A DNA stretch of 64,000 nt. Source: JAPSGB01 sp963775185 (lineage in GTDB: Bacteria; Myxococcota_A; Polyangia; Polyangiales; Polyangiaceae). This document shows positions 33,508 to 42,567 of the stretch, one piece after another; the first letter of the stretch is position 1; each line of letters begins with the position of its first letter. Below the pieces are notes generated by a model. It saw only the letters and a list, made by a program, of their open reading frames with translations. It had not been told where the DNA came from and did not search any database. The translations under genes and the position numbers were made by a program. The stretch covers positions 744,001 through 808,000 of the forward strand of contig CAVZIE010000031.1 in assembly GCA_963775185.1 (NCBI GenBank), read 5' to 3'.

Positions 33508-35316
33508 TCAATGTCGCCAGCGCTGGTTCTCGTGATCGCTGTCGGTGCTGACGCTGGGCACCGGCTGTCCGTACTGCTTCTCGTAGCAGCGCGCGGCGGC
33601 GGCGCGGATCTCGTCCGGCGTGTGGTCCGTCACCAGGAAGACCAGTTCGACGAAGCGGTCGCGCATGCCCGCGCCATGCCGGCCGAGCAGGCGCTCGACG
33701 TCGATGCCGAGCTCCTGACCGATGCCCTGGAAGATGCCGAACGCGGCGTACAGGTACGGGCCGCTGGTCCGCGCGGCGTCGCGGTCCATCAAGAAGCGCG
33801 ACAGCAGCACCAGCTGCAGCAGCGGCGAGTCCTGCTTGCCGGCGAGGGACGCGAGGTAGGCGCTCATCTCGTCGCGGGTGCGCGCCGCGAGGCCGCCCGG
33901 CCGCACCGCGAGCGGGTTCTCCACGCCGAGCATGTCCGCGATCAGCGGCGGCACCGGCACCAGACCGCGCGCGTAGTCGAGGCGGTGCTGCACCTCGTGC
34001 CGCTCCACGGTCGCGGCGTAGCGGTCGCGCAGCCGCAGGAACGCGTCCAGGTTCGGCTTTTCCAGCAGCTGCTTGTGGATGTCGTCCCACTCGTACAGCT
34101 CGTCGCGCGGGACGCGAAGATCGAGATCCTCGGAGTAGGCCGCCTCCGGGATCAGGCGATCCGGCACGCGCAGCAGGCGGTTCTGGCCGGCGAGCTCGCG
34201 CCGCCACTTCTCGATCAGGGCGCGCCGGCGCGCGAGCAGCTTGCCCACGCGGAGCGCGTCCGCGTGCTCCGCCGGAGGCAGTAGCGCGTAGTGCTTGCGC
34301 AGCACCGCGCCGGCCTTGGCCTCGATGCCCTTCGCCCAGTCCGCGCGCTGGATGCGCGTCGTCTCGTCGACCAGCGCGGCGTATTCGCCGTCGGGGATCG
34401 CGGGCAACGCGTAGCGCACCAGCTCCGTCTCGATCTGGTCGAGCAGGACGAGCGCCGCCGGCGTGCTCGCGCGGGTGTAACCCAGGTAGCCCTGGCGCAC
34501 GTTCAGCCTGTCGAGCCGCCACAGGTGGACCACGCGCTCGCGCCGATCGCCGCTCCGGACGACTTTCTCGCGCTGCACGTAGAAGCCGAGCAGCGTGGGG
34601 ACGGGCGGACCCGCGCTCGCTAGCAGATCCGGGTCGACGAAGTACGGGAGCTTGTTCGCGGCGAGCGTCTTGTCGAGCGTCGCGGCCGACGCCGACAGCG
34701 CGTCCATGGCCTTGGGCGCGCCGTCGGGCGTCGCGGCGGCCAGCGTCGCCGTCGCGTCGAGGACCTTCGCCAGGGCGTCGTCGGTCGCGTCACCGAGCGC
34801 GCGGCGGGCTGCAGCGTTGGTCGCGGCGTCGCGCGCCTTCTTCGCCGCCGCGCCGTGCGCGTCGCGGTTGACCGCGACCACGAAGTCGATCATCGGCCCC
34901 GCGAACACGCGCCCCGCCGGCGTGCGCGCCGGATCGAAGGGACGATGCACGATCGTGATCACCACGATCGCCGTCACCGCGACGACGATCGTGCCGAGCG
35001 TGCCCACGACGATCCACGGCCCCTTGCGCGGCGGTCGCGGCGTGCCGAGCGTGGCGTGCTCCGCGGCGATCGCCGCCTCGTCGTCGTAGTCCGCCTCTGG
35101 TACGCCCTTGGCGAGCATCAGCGCCGCGATCCGCAGCCGGTGCGTCGCGTCCTCGACCCGCGTCGCGCGCTCCGCGTCGGCAAGCACGCGGTCGAGGCGC
35201 CGCAGCGCGAGGACGCGCAGCAGCGGGTCGACGCCCCGCAACGCGGCCGCCGCGGCTGCCGTCGCACCCGCGTCGACACCGCGCGAGAGCGCGAAGGCGA
35301 CGGCTCGCTTGATCAC
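33508..35316 (-). CDS. Membrane-anchored protein with HExxH zincin-like domain
   Basis: About 602 residues from GTG 35316. An Ala-rich helical cytoplasmic region (1-95) precedes one membrane span (101-123), and the rest would be periplasmic. A candidate zinc site is HEVQH at 440-444, with Glu483 in RDEMSAYLASL 39 residues later, matching the gluzincin layout HExxH...E(x)xxA. The region between 150 and 430 is helical and charged. I recognise no named family. Protease activity is an inference from the motif. About 5' of GTG 35316 no convincing coding sequence remains. Confidence 0.65.
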   Translation of the reverse strand: MIKRAVAFALSRGVDAGATAAAAAALRGVDPLLRVLALRRLDRVLADAERATRVEDATHRLRIAALMLAKGVPEADYDDEAAIAAEHATLGTPRPPRKGPWIVVGTLGTIVVAVTAIVVITIVHRPFDPARTPAGRVFAGPMIDFVVAVNRDAHGAAAKKARDAATNAAARRALGDATDDALAKVLDATATLAAATPDGAPKAMDALSASAATLDKTLAANKLPYFVDPDLLASAGPPVPTLLGFYVQREKVVRSGDRRERVVHLWRLDRLNVRQGYLGYTRASTPAALVLLDQIETELVRYALPAIPDGEYAALVDETTRIQRADWAKGIEAKAGAVLRKHYALLPPAEHADALRVGKLLARRRALIEKWRRELAGQNRLLRVPDRLIPEAAYSEDLDLRVPRDELYEWDDIHKQLLEKPNLDAFLRLRDRYAATVERHEVQHRLDYARGLVPVPPLIADMLGVENPLAVRPGGLAARTRDEMSAYLASLAGKQDSPLLQLVLLSRFLMDRDAARTSGPYLYAAFGIFQGIGQELGIDVERLLGRHGAGMRDRFVELVFLVTDHTPDEIRAAAARCYEKQYGQPVPSVSTDSDHENQRWRH

Positions 35317-35520
35317 GTGGACCGCGAGGATCGCACGGGCGGCGGCCCCTGTCCTGGCTTGTGGCAAGCTTCGTTCGTCGCGGCACGCTACTTCAAGCGC
35401 CGGGCCACCATCTGCGGCCACGAGATGGGGCCCGGTCGTAGCGGGCGCGGTTTGGTGGCCGCGTGGCGGCCACGCACGCGATGGTGACTCGATCGGCGCT
35501 GCGGACCGCGATCGCTCCGG

Positions 35521-35742
35521 AACGCGCTGCTGCTGCCTGTCGTGCCTCGCTGGCGCGAGCGTCACGAGGCCGAGCAGACCCGGGTGCTGCGGATGGAGTT
35601 CCGGACCTTCGTGCAAGCCTTCGTCCTGCTCCCGGTACAGATCCTGTTCACCGGTCGCCGGTTGATCGTCCGCCTGCTCGCCTGGCGCCCCGACTTGCCC
35701 GTCTTCTTCCGCTTGCTCGACGCATTCAGACGCGAGGCCTGT
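35521..35742 (+). pseudogene. Transposase C-terminal remnant
   Basis: An in-frame stretch encodes LLLPVVPRWRERHEAEQTR, then VLRMEFRTFVQAFVLLPVQI and LFTGRRLIVRLLAWRPDLPV, ending FFRLLDAFR. This Arg-rich ending resembles the C-terminus of DDE transposases (IS4/IS1380-like), but no catalytic part or inverted ends are present nearby. It lies in a stretch (35317-36189) that otherwise lacks intact genes. Confidence 0.4.
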
Positions 35743-36189
35743 CCGACGCGCTGGTGCCCGGGCAGGCCGACCGCGAATCGTTCAGCCTTCAGCCCACGGA
35801 AACGCAGCCGCGACCTTGCACAACCCGATGCCCTCGGGCGCTACGCGTGTCGCCCACGTGGGGCCGCCAATGCGTGGCTGATCGACGGCCACGTGCATCT
35901 TGGCTATCGCTTGTTTGGGACTAGTACGTGCTGTGCCAGTTTACCGGGTGTGGTTCCATTTCCGATCACGTCCGCGCAACGCAAGCGCTGCATCCAGAAC
36001 GTCGTGTGCCTATCCAGCGACCTTTCCACGGCATTTCGCGCGCGTCTTCGCGAGGCGGATTCGCGTTCGCCCAGGTCGCGATCGACTTTGCGGATCGGTC
36101 CACGGATGACATCGGGGCGTGGTAGCGCGACCGGCTTGTGTCGCCACACGCTCGGGCGGCGAGGTTTGCGTCTCTCCGGGCGTCGGTCG
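35743..36189. other. Non-coding or decayed stretch
   Basis: About 450 bases with lower GC and more A/T runs than neighbours (for example TTTACCGGGTGTGGTTCC near 35940). I see no intact gene, tRNA or clear repeat. It probably belongs to the same degraded insertion as the transposase relic. Confidence 0.5.
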
Positions 36190-37422
36190 TCAGGGCTTCA
36201 CGCTGTCGCAGTCGAACGTGTCCGACGTGCCGCTGCCGGAGGTGAAAGAGACGTCGGGAATACGGACGAAGTTCGGGCCGCTACACGGGCCGACGGTCGG
36301 GCCCGGATCGAGCGCGATCTCCAGCTGGACGGGCATGTTCACCCAGGTCGCGGTGATCGTCTGCTTGTGCCCGTCGCAGTCGAAGTCGACGGTGTAGCTG
36401 TCGCCCGTGCGTTTGAAGTGGACCGACCCCGACGCGCCCGGCGCGACCAGCTCCTCGGGGGAGGTCACCGTGGTGCTGCTGTCGCTCCCGCCCCAGGACT
36501 GGCACGCGACGTACGGGCTGTAGCTTTCGTCGCCGATCGCGTTCAAGTACATGCTCGACGTCGCCGAGAAGGCCACGCTGCCGACCAACCCGTCGCTCTC
36601 GAGCCGGATCACGAGCGCCCCCGCGCTGTTCAGATTGTCGTCGAAGCCGGCACCGAAGTAGTCCGCGAAGTCGACGGTGACGTCGAAGTCGCCGGAGAGA
36701 GGCTGCGACACGCCGGTCGCAGGACCGGAGGATCCTGTGTGTCCGGAGTCGGCCCACAGCACAAGATCTCCGGAGATCACGTCGGCGCCGCGCTGGCCGT
36801 CGTACGGCGTCGGCGCGACTCGATCCCAGATGGGCGACGGACACGCGGCGGACGTCGACCCGCTCGGCTTGCTTCCACACAGCGCGGCATCCGCCGTCCC
36901 GATCATGCAGAAGCCCGTGTCGTAGTTGCAGAACTGCCCTTGCGGGCAGCCCCACGGACACAACGGGACGCACGTGCCCTGGTCGGGGTCGCAGAGCTCC
37001 TTCGACGTGCACGTGACGTTCACGCACGGATCCGGCTTGCAAGTGCCGCTCTGGAGCTCGCAGTACTGGCCGGTGTCGCACGCACTGCTGCACGTGAAGG
37101 CCGTGCACTGACCCGTCCTGGGGTCGCAGGCCAGCGTGGGATCCGAGCAGATCCCTTGCCAGCTGCAGGTCGGCGACGCGCCGGCAGCGCCGGCCATGCC
37201 CGCCGCTCCCGCGCTGCCACTCGCGCCTGCGGTGCCGGCGCTGCCACCGCTGCCGCTGGTTCCGGCGCTGCCACCGCTGCCGGCGCTGCCGCCGGTGCCG
37301 GCGGCGGCGTCGCTGCCGCCGGTGGCCGCACCGCCGTCGGTGGCCCCGCCGTTGCCGTCACCGCTGCTGCTGCACGCGCCGAGCGCCACGCACACCGCAC
37401 ACCATCCCGCCAGGACCCGCAT
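36190..37422 (-). CDS. Lipoprotein with Gly-rich linker and Cys-rich region
   Basis: About 410 residues from ATG 37422. Lipobox LGAC, Cys17. A linker of GGSAG/TAGASG units runs to about residue 82. Next is a cysteine-rich region (CSWQGICSDPTLACDP, CSSACDTGQYC, CDPDQGTCVPLCPWGCP) of EGF/trypsin-inhibitor-like spacing. A C-terminal beta-rich domain (about 220-405) has a laminin-G/concanavalin-like strand pattern (LSGDFDVTVDFADYFGAG, SVHFKRTGDSYTVDFDCDG). Possibly carbohydrate binding. Flanked by degraded DNA on both sides. Confidence 0.75.
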   Translation of the reverse strand: MRVLAGWCAVCVALGACSSSGDGNGGATDGGAATGGSDAAAGTGGSAGSGGSAGTSGSGGSAGTAGASGSAGAAGMAGAAGASPTCSWQGICSDPTLACDPRTGQCTAFTCSSACDTGQYCELQSGTCKPDPCVNVTCTSKELCDPDQGTCVPLCPWGCPQGQFCNYDTGFCMIGTADAALCGSKPSGSTSAACPSPIWDRVAPTPYDGQRGADVISGDLVLWADSGHTGSSGPATGVSQPLSGDFDVTVDFADYFGAGFDDNLNSAGALVIRLESDGLVGSVAFSATSSMYLNAIGDESYSPYVACQSWGGSDSSTTVTSPEELVAPGASGSVHFKRTGDSYTVDFDCDGHKQTITATWVNMPVQLEIALDPGPTVGPCSGPNFVRIPDVSFTSGSGTSDTFDCDSVKP

Positions 37423-37510
37423 GGCTATCAACATGAACCGCTCGCGCGCGAGCGCAACGACGGCGCACAGACCGTGGCACATCCGGTTGGAATGCTTGTC
37501 GTTTCCCTCG

Positions 37511-37645
37511 TCATCCCGGTACCAGCACGAGCGCGGCGAGTGGCGGCAGGCGCAGCGGCATCGACTGTTCGCGACCGTGCACGGGGATCGGATCCGCGTC
37601 GACGTAGGCGAAGGTCTCGTAGTCGCTGCCGCCGAAGCGCTTCAT
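37511..37645 (-). pseudogene. C-terminal relic of 1,4-alpha-glucan branching enzyme
   Basis: A 44-codon fragment encodes MKRFGGSDYETFAYVDADPI, then PVHGREQSMPLRLPPLAALV and VLVPG. It matches the closing beta domain of GlgB (FGGSG...; HG...SL.LPPL..LVL). An in-frame TGA sits 9-11 bases before the ATG, and the catalytic domains are absent. The gene was probably deleted, leaving the 3' end. Glycogen phosphorylase elsewhere in the window (50468) makes a former or distant glycogen locus plausible. Confidence 0.55.
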
Positions 37646-37993
37646 CTGTCCCGCTCAGGATGAATCTCCGGCAGTAGCGCTACCCCAAATGGGGGACGAC
37701 CGGAGCAGGCGCCTGCGGCAGGGGAGGGGGGACCCCGCGCTGCAAGCCGCGCAGCAGCACGTCGCATCCGCGGATGCCGTGTCGACGACAGGTCAGATCT
37801 GGAGCGCGCGAAATGAGGGGATGCATCAGGTCCAGTACCCGTGGCCGTGTCGACTGCTGTCCGCTCCTGTCCAGAACACTGTCCCAGCGAACGCGAAGAA
37901 TCCAGCATGATATCCACTGGATCGAGCAGATCACCAAGGGGACTTCGAAGGCGATGTCGCGTTGAGCCAGAGCGCGCCGCGGGGCGCGTGTCG
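37646..37993. other. Gap without recognised gene
   Basis: About 350 bases between the GlgB relic and the hydrolase gene. Small open frames exist on both strands but show no family resemblance or ribosome-binding site. I see no repeat or RNA gene. Confidence 0.5.
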
Positions 37994-38839
37994 TCACGCG
38001 CGCAGCGCGTCGATCAGGATGCGGTTTACCGCGTCCGGGCGCTCCTGGTGCACGAAGTGGCCGGCGTCGGCGATGCGATGAACCGCAAGACGCGGCGCGA
38101 AGCGCTCGGTGCCGTCGATCAGCTCGGTGCCGAGGCAGCTGTCGCTCTCGCCCCAGATCAGCGTGACGGGCGGGTCGATCGACGTGTAGTCGCCGTCCAG
38201 GTTGCCGCCGAGTAGCGTGCCGAGATTGTCGCGGAACATCGTGCGGTAGTAGGCGAGGGGACCGCGCAGCGCGTCCGGTCCGATCAACGCGCGCGTCTCG
38301 GCGTCGACGATCCCGGGCGGGCCCGGACGCTGGCGGAACATGCGCGAGATGTTCGCGCCGCGGTTCTTCGCGAGCCAGTGCTCGGGGGCGCGCGGCAGCT
38401 GGAAGAAGAACATGTACCAGCTGCGCCGGCGCTGGCGCCCGTTCGTTCGCAGCGCGCGCGCCATCAGCGCGGGGTGCGGGCAGTCGAGCACGACTACCCG
38501 GTCGAGCTTGTCGGGATAGCGCGTCGCGACGTGCCACGCGATGGCGCCGCCCCAGTCGTGGCCGACGAGCGACACGCGGCCCGCGCCGAGATGATCGACG
38601 AGCGACACGACGTCGGCGGCGAGGGTGTCGAGATCGTAGCCGCTCGGTGGATGCTCGCTCCGCCCGTAGCCGCGCAGGTCTGGCGTGACGGCGCGGAACC
38701 CCGCGTCGCGCAGGGCCGGCACCTGCAAGTCCCACGAGCGGTGCGTCTCGGGAAAGCCGTGGAGCAGGACGACGGGCGCGCCGCTGCCGCTGCCGCTGTC
38801 GGCGTAGAAGAGGTGGATCCCGTTGGCGAGGGCTTGCAT
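37994..38839 (-). CDS. Alpha/beta hydrolase, epoxide hydrolase-like
   Basis: 281 residues. Oxyanion region LLHGFPETHRSWD (HGxP), DLRGYGRSE, nucleophile Asp95 in LVGHDWGGAIAW, acid region LIWGESDSCLG and catalytic His in DAGHFVHQERPD. Asp rather than Ser as nucleophile, plus the HGFPE motif, points to soluble epoxide hydrolases or haloalkane dehalogenase relatives. No signal peptide, so cytosolic. Start ATG 38839. It diverges from the esterase lipoprotein gene at 38936. Confidence 0.9.
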   Translation of the reverse strand: MQALANGIHLFYADSGSGSGAPVVLLHGFPETHRSWDLQVPALRDAGFRAVTPDLRGYGRSEHPPSGYDLDTLAADVVSLVDHLGAGRVSLVGHDWGGAIAWHVATRYPDKLDRVVVLDCPHPALMARALRTNGRQRRRSWYMFFFQLPRAPEHWLAKNRGANISRMFRQRPGPPGIVDAETRALIGPDALRGPLAYYRTMFRDNLGTLLGGNLDGDYTSIDPPVTLIWGESDSCLGTELIDGTERFAPRLAVHRIADAGHFVHQERPDAVNRILIDALRA

Positions 38840-38935
38840 GCCCCACGATACCGCGCCGGGCAGGCAGGCTCTCCAACCTTCAGCGCTTGGCTGTTGATGA
38901 TCGGCCCGGTCTGGCTCGTGGTATCTTCCTCTGTC

Positions 38936-40030
38936 ATGACGCGGGGACGCTTGGTCACGGTGGCAGTGCTCGCGCTCGCGCTCCTGCCGGCGTGCGGCTC
39001 GAGCGACGAGGCGACGGGCTTCAAGCCCGTGGGCGGCAGCGACGGCGCGGCGGGCGACGCCGGTCTCGGCGATTCGGGCATCGACTGGCCGGACGCGGCG
39101 CCCGACGCGCCCTACGAGGCCGGGCCCGGGCCGAGCTTCGACAGCGGCGCGCCGGACACCGCTCCGCCTCTGACCTCGTGCGGCGACAAGACCGGGCCGA
39201 AGGGCGAGCGCATCATCAGCATGACCTTCGACGGACTGGTCCGGACCGCGATCCTCCACGTGCCCGACTCGTACGATCCGACCCAGGGCGCGATGCTGGT
39301 CCTGAACTTCCACGGCTTCAGCTCCGCGGACTGGCAGGAAGCGATCCTCACGCACATGACGCCGGAGAGCGACAAGCGCGGCTTCATCCTGGTCTACCCG
39401 TCGGGCGTGGCGACCAGCTGGAACGCCGGCGACTGCTGCGGCACCGCATGGACGGACTCGGTAGACGACGTCGGATTCACGAACGCGCTGCTCGACAAGC
39501 TCGAGGCCGACTACTGCATCGATCCCAAGAGGATCTACGCGACGGGCATGAGCAACGGCGGCTTCATGTCGCATCGCATCGGCTGCGAGCTGGCGAGTCG
39601 CTTCGCGGCGATCGCGCCGGTGGCGGGTGTGCTCGGCGTGGATCCGGCGACCTGCAAGCCCGGGCGCCCGATCCCGATCCTCGACACGCACGGCACCAGC
39701 GATCCGCTCGTGCCCTACGGCGGCGGCACGCCGCTGATCCCGCAGCTCGGGGTGGGCATCGTGTTCCGCTCGGTCGCCGACACGATGACGTTCTGGCGCA
39801 CCAACAACGGCTGCAGCGCGAACGCGCAGACGATCTACCAGCACGGCGACGCGACCTGCGTCCAGTACCCGGACTGCGCCCAGGGCGCGGACACGGTGCT
39901 CTGCACCATCGACGGCGGCGGCCACTCGTGGCCCGGCGGGCTGCCCGTGCCGCCGCTCGGCAGGACGAGCACCGACATCGACACGACCAGCACGATGCTC
40001 GACTTTTTCGCCGCGCACCCCATGCCGTGA
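38936..40030 (+). CDS. Lipoprotein esterase, PHB depolymerase/LpqC type
   Basis: 364 residues. Lipobox LPAC, Cys20, then a Gly/Asp/Pro-rich linker (to about 80) and an alpha/beta-hydrolase. The nucleophile is Ser206 in GMSNGG. LDTHGTSDPLVPYGG holds the probable acid Asp, and DGGGHSWPG the His. The architecture parallels the esterase at 15563-16654 (NLGFVQAMID versus DVGFTNALLD), so they are paralogues. An extracellular polyester or feruloyl-type ester is the likely substrate. Start ATG 38936. Confidence 0.88.
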   Translation: MTRGRLVTVAVLALALLPACGSSDEATGFKPVGGSDGAAGDAGLGDSGIDWPDAAPDAPYEAGPGPSFDSGAPDTAPPLTSCGDKTGPKGERIISMTFDGLVRTAILHVPDSYDPTQGAMLVLNFHGFSSADWQEAILTHMTPESDKRGFILVYPSGVATSWNAGDCCGTAWTDSVDDVGFTNALLDKLEADYCIDPKRIYATGMSNGGFMSHRIGCELASRFAAIAPVAGVLGVDPATCKPGRPIPILDTHGTSDPLVPYGGGTPLIPQLGVGIVFRSVADTMTFWRTNNGCSANAQTIYQHGDATCVQYPDCAQGADTVLCTIDGGGHSWPGGLPVPPLGRTSTDIDTTSTMLDFFAAHPMP

Positions 40031-40108
40031 GGCGCGGTCTTGCGCCGCAGAGGCGCTCCGGGCCAATTCCGGCCAGCTGACCGGAATACGGGGTATGCTC
40101 GCCGCCGC

Positions 40109-41488
40109 ATGAAGGTCGTCGTTACGGGTGGCTCCGGCCAGCTCGGCTCGCTGGTGCTCGCGCGGCTGATCGGCAACCGCAAGATCAAGCGCATCCTGGC
40201 GCTCGACGTCGCGCCGCCGATGGTGTCGAGCCCGAAGCTCGAGTGGAAGATCGCGGACGTGCGCGATCCGGGACTCGACCGGCACTTCGAGGGCATGGAC
40301 GCGCTCGTGCACCTGGCCTTCATCGTCGCGGGCAACGCCAGCGCGGAGACCATGCACGCGGTCAACGTCGAGGGCAGCCAGCGCATGTTCGAGCACGCTG
40401 CCCACGCCGGCCTGCGGAGCATCGTCCACGCTTCGAGCGTGAGCGCCTACGGCATGCTGCCGGATCTGGTCGAGCCGCTGCTCGAGTCTACGCCGCTGCG
40501 CGACTCGTCGCTCCTCACCTACGCGTCGAACAAGACGGACGTCGAGCGCTATCTGGACGCGTTCGAGGAGTATCACCCGGAGCTGCGCGTGGTCCGCATG
40601 CGCCCCGGCGTGCTCATCGGTCGTCGTACGGGTCACGGGCTCGGCTCGCTCCTCGAGCGACGCATCCTGTTCAAGGCCGGCGACGCGCCGCTGCCCGTGG
40701 TGTGGGACGAGGACGTCGCGGACGCATTCGTGCTCGCGCTGCTCGGCGAGCAGCGCGGCGCCTTCAACCTGGTCGCCGAGGACGCGCTGCCCGCCGACGA
40801 GCTGGCGCGCGCCGCCGGCTTCCGCTGCGTGACGCTGCCGGCGGGCGCCGTGTCCGGGGCGGCCCGCGCGATCGGCGCGGTGCGCCGCGTGGCGCCGAAC
40901 CGACTGATCGATCCGGGCTGGATCGCGGCGAGTGCGATCCGCATGGTGGCGTCGAGCGAGCGCGCCCGACGCGAGCTCGGTTGGAAGCCGCGCTGTCCCA
41001 CCGCGGCCGACGTGCTCCGGCGCTTCGCCGCGGAGGCGCCGCGCCGGCTCGACCCGCGCATCGCGGTGTTCATGCGCATGGTCGACGCGGTCGGCCGGCG
41101 CGTGCCGGACGCGGAGATCCCGAAAGAGGCGCAGCGCATGAGCCTGTCGCTGCATCTCGATATCACCGGCCCCGGCGGCGGGGATTTCGCGTTCACCGTG
41201 AAGGAGGGCCGTCCCGCGGTGAAGCGCGGCATCCCGCGTCCGCCGGACGCGACGGTGCGACTCGCGGCTGCGACGTTGCTCGATCTGCTGTCGGGCAAGC
41301 AGGACCTCGCGACGGCGCAGCTCTCCGGCAAGGTGCAGCTGCGCGGCGAGCCGGCCGGCGGCTTCGTGCTCGGTGGTCTGGTGACGGGCTTCCGCAATCG
41401 ACAGGGCGACAAGGGCGTGCGCGGGTTCGCCGTGCGCAGGATGAGCAACTGGTTTTCGCGCGACGGCGCGCGGGGAGATCGAACGTGA
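40109..41488 (+). CDS. NAD-dependent epimerase/reductase fused to SCP2 domain
   Basis: 459 residues. The N-terminal extended SDR domain has VVVTGGSGQLGSLVLARL for cofactor binding and a YASNK (YxxxK) catalytic pair. The C-terminal domain (about 350-445) reads FTVKEGRPAVKRGIPRPPD, then ATVRLAAATLLDLLSGKQDL and AGGFVLGGL, an SCP2 sterol-carrier fold. Fusion of an SDR with SCP2 suggests oxidation or reduction of a steroid or other lipid held by the carrier. It overlaps the luciferase-like gene by GTGA, so the two form an operon. Confidence 0.85.
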   Translation: MKVVVTGGSGQLGSLVLARLIGNRKIKRILALDVAPPMVSSPKLEWKIADVRDPGLDRHFEGMDALVHLAFIVAGNASAETMHAVNVEGSQRMFEHAAHAGLRSIVHASSVSAYGMLPDLVEPLLESTPLRDSSLLTYASNKTDVERYLDAFEEYHPELRVVRMRPGVLIGRRTGHGLGSLLERRILFKAGDAPLPVVWDEDVADAFVLALLGEQRGAFNLVAEDALPADELARAAGFRCVTLPAGAVSGAARAIGAVRRVAPNRLIDPGWIAASAIRMVASSERARRELGWKPRCPTAADVLRRFAAEAPRRLDPRIAVFMRMVDAVGRRVPDAEIPKEAQRMSLSLHLDITGPGGGDFAFTVKEGRPAVKRGIPRPPDATVRLAAATLLDLLSGKQDLATAQLSGKVQLRGEPAGGFVLGGLVTGFRNRQGDKGVRGFAVRRMSNWFSRDGARGDRT

Positions 41489-42555
41489 AATTCTCGCTGT
41501 TCTACGAGATGCAGCTTGCCGGTCCGACGCGGGAGAGCGAGGCGCGCTTGTTCCGCGATTGCCTGGAGCAGGCCGAGTTGGCCGACAAGCTCGGCTATCA
41601 CTGCATCTGGGAGGTCGAGCACCACGGCCTGTACGAGTACTCGCACTCGTCGGCGCCGGAGATCTTCCTGTCGTTCGTGGCGGCACGGACGAAGAACGTG
41701 CGCATCGGACACGGGGTGACGCTGCTGCCGCATCGCTACAATCATCCGATCCGGGTCGCCGAGCGCATCGCGACGCTGGACATCCTGAGCGGCGGGCGCG
41801 TCAGCTGGGGCAGCGGCAAGAGCTCGTCGCGCGTCGAGCAGGACGCGTTCGAGTGCGACCGCGACACGCTCCACGAACAGTGGCTCGAGGCCGTCACCAT
41901 GATTCCCCAGATGTGGGCGAGCGACGTGTTCGAGTTCAAGGGACGCTTCTTCGACATCCCGCCGACGCAGATCGTGCCCAAGCCCGTCCAACAGCCGCAT
42001 CCGCCGATGTTCGCCGCGTGTACGAAGCCGGACTCGGCGGCGGCGGTCGGGCGCCTGGGTATGGGCGCGCTGAACTTCGCCATCGGCAGCGACGACTACC
42101 TGGGCCAGAAGGTCGAGGAGTACCGGAACGCCGTCAAGGACGCGAAGCCGGTCGGCCGCGCCGTCACGAACCACTTCGCGTGTACGCCGCCCACGTTGAT
42201 CCTCGATGACGATCGCAAGGCGTGCCGCTTCGGCTTCCGCGGCGCGCGCTTTTTCTCGTCGTCGCTCGCGCGTTACTACCTCGGCGGCGATCGCCCGACG
42301 GGCCAGCTGGACGTCCCGCGCGATTTCCTTCCAGAAGCGGATCTCGAGGGCGCGATGCGGCTCCGGAACACCGAGGACGACCAGATCAACGCCATGTGCG
42401 GCGATCCGGCCTTCGCCCGCGAGTACATCGAGCGCTTCCGCGAGATCGGCGTGGACGAGCTGATCTGTGTGATGCAGATGGGGACGGTGCCCCACGAGCT
42501 GGTGATGGAGTCGATCAAGACCTTCGGCGAGAAGGTCCTGCCGCACTTCGCGTGA
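41485..42555 (+). CDS. Luciferase-like flavin monooxygenase
   Basis: 356 residues of the bacterial luciferase/F420-or-FMN monooxygenase family. IWEVEHHGLYEYSHSSAPEI and LLPHRYNHPIRVAERIATLD are the conserved substrate/flavin segments, followed by GRVSWGSGKSSSRVEQDAF and KPVQQPHPPMFAAC. It starts at GTG 41485, overlapping the SDR-SCP2 stop. Co-translation suggests it hydroxylates or Baeyer-Villiger-oxidises the lipid processed by the upstream enzyme. The flavin source may be a reductase elsewhere. Confidence 0.9.
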   Translation: MKFSLFYEMQLAGPTRESEARLFRDCLEQAELADKLGYHCIWEVEHHGLYEYSHSSAPEIFLSFVAARTKNVRIGHGVTLLPHRYNHPIRVAERIATLDILSGGRVSWGSGKSSSRVEQDAFECDRDTLHEQWLEAVTMIPQMWASDVFEFKGRFFDIPPTQIVPKPVQQPHPPMFAACTKPDSAAAVGRLGMGALNFAIGSDDYLGQKVEEYRNAVKDAKPVGRAVTNHFACTPPTLILDDDRKACRFGFRGARFFSSSLARYYLGGDRPTGQLDVPRDFLPEADLEGAMRLRNTEDDQINAMCGDPAFAREYIERFREIGVDELICVMQMGTVPHELVMESIKTFGEKVLPHFA

Positions 42556-42567
42556 GTGGCGGGTGAT

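Noticed and set aside
41515..41533. Another copy of the dispersed repeat in the luciferase-like gene
   Set aside because: TTGCCGGTCCGACGCGG matches only partly and falls in a conserved part of that protein, so chance is likelier.
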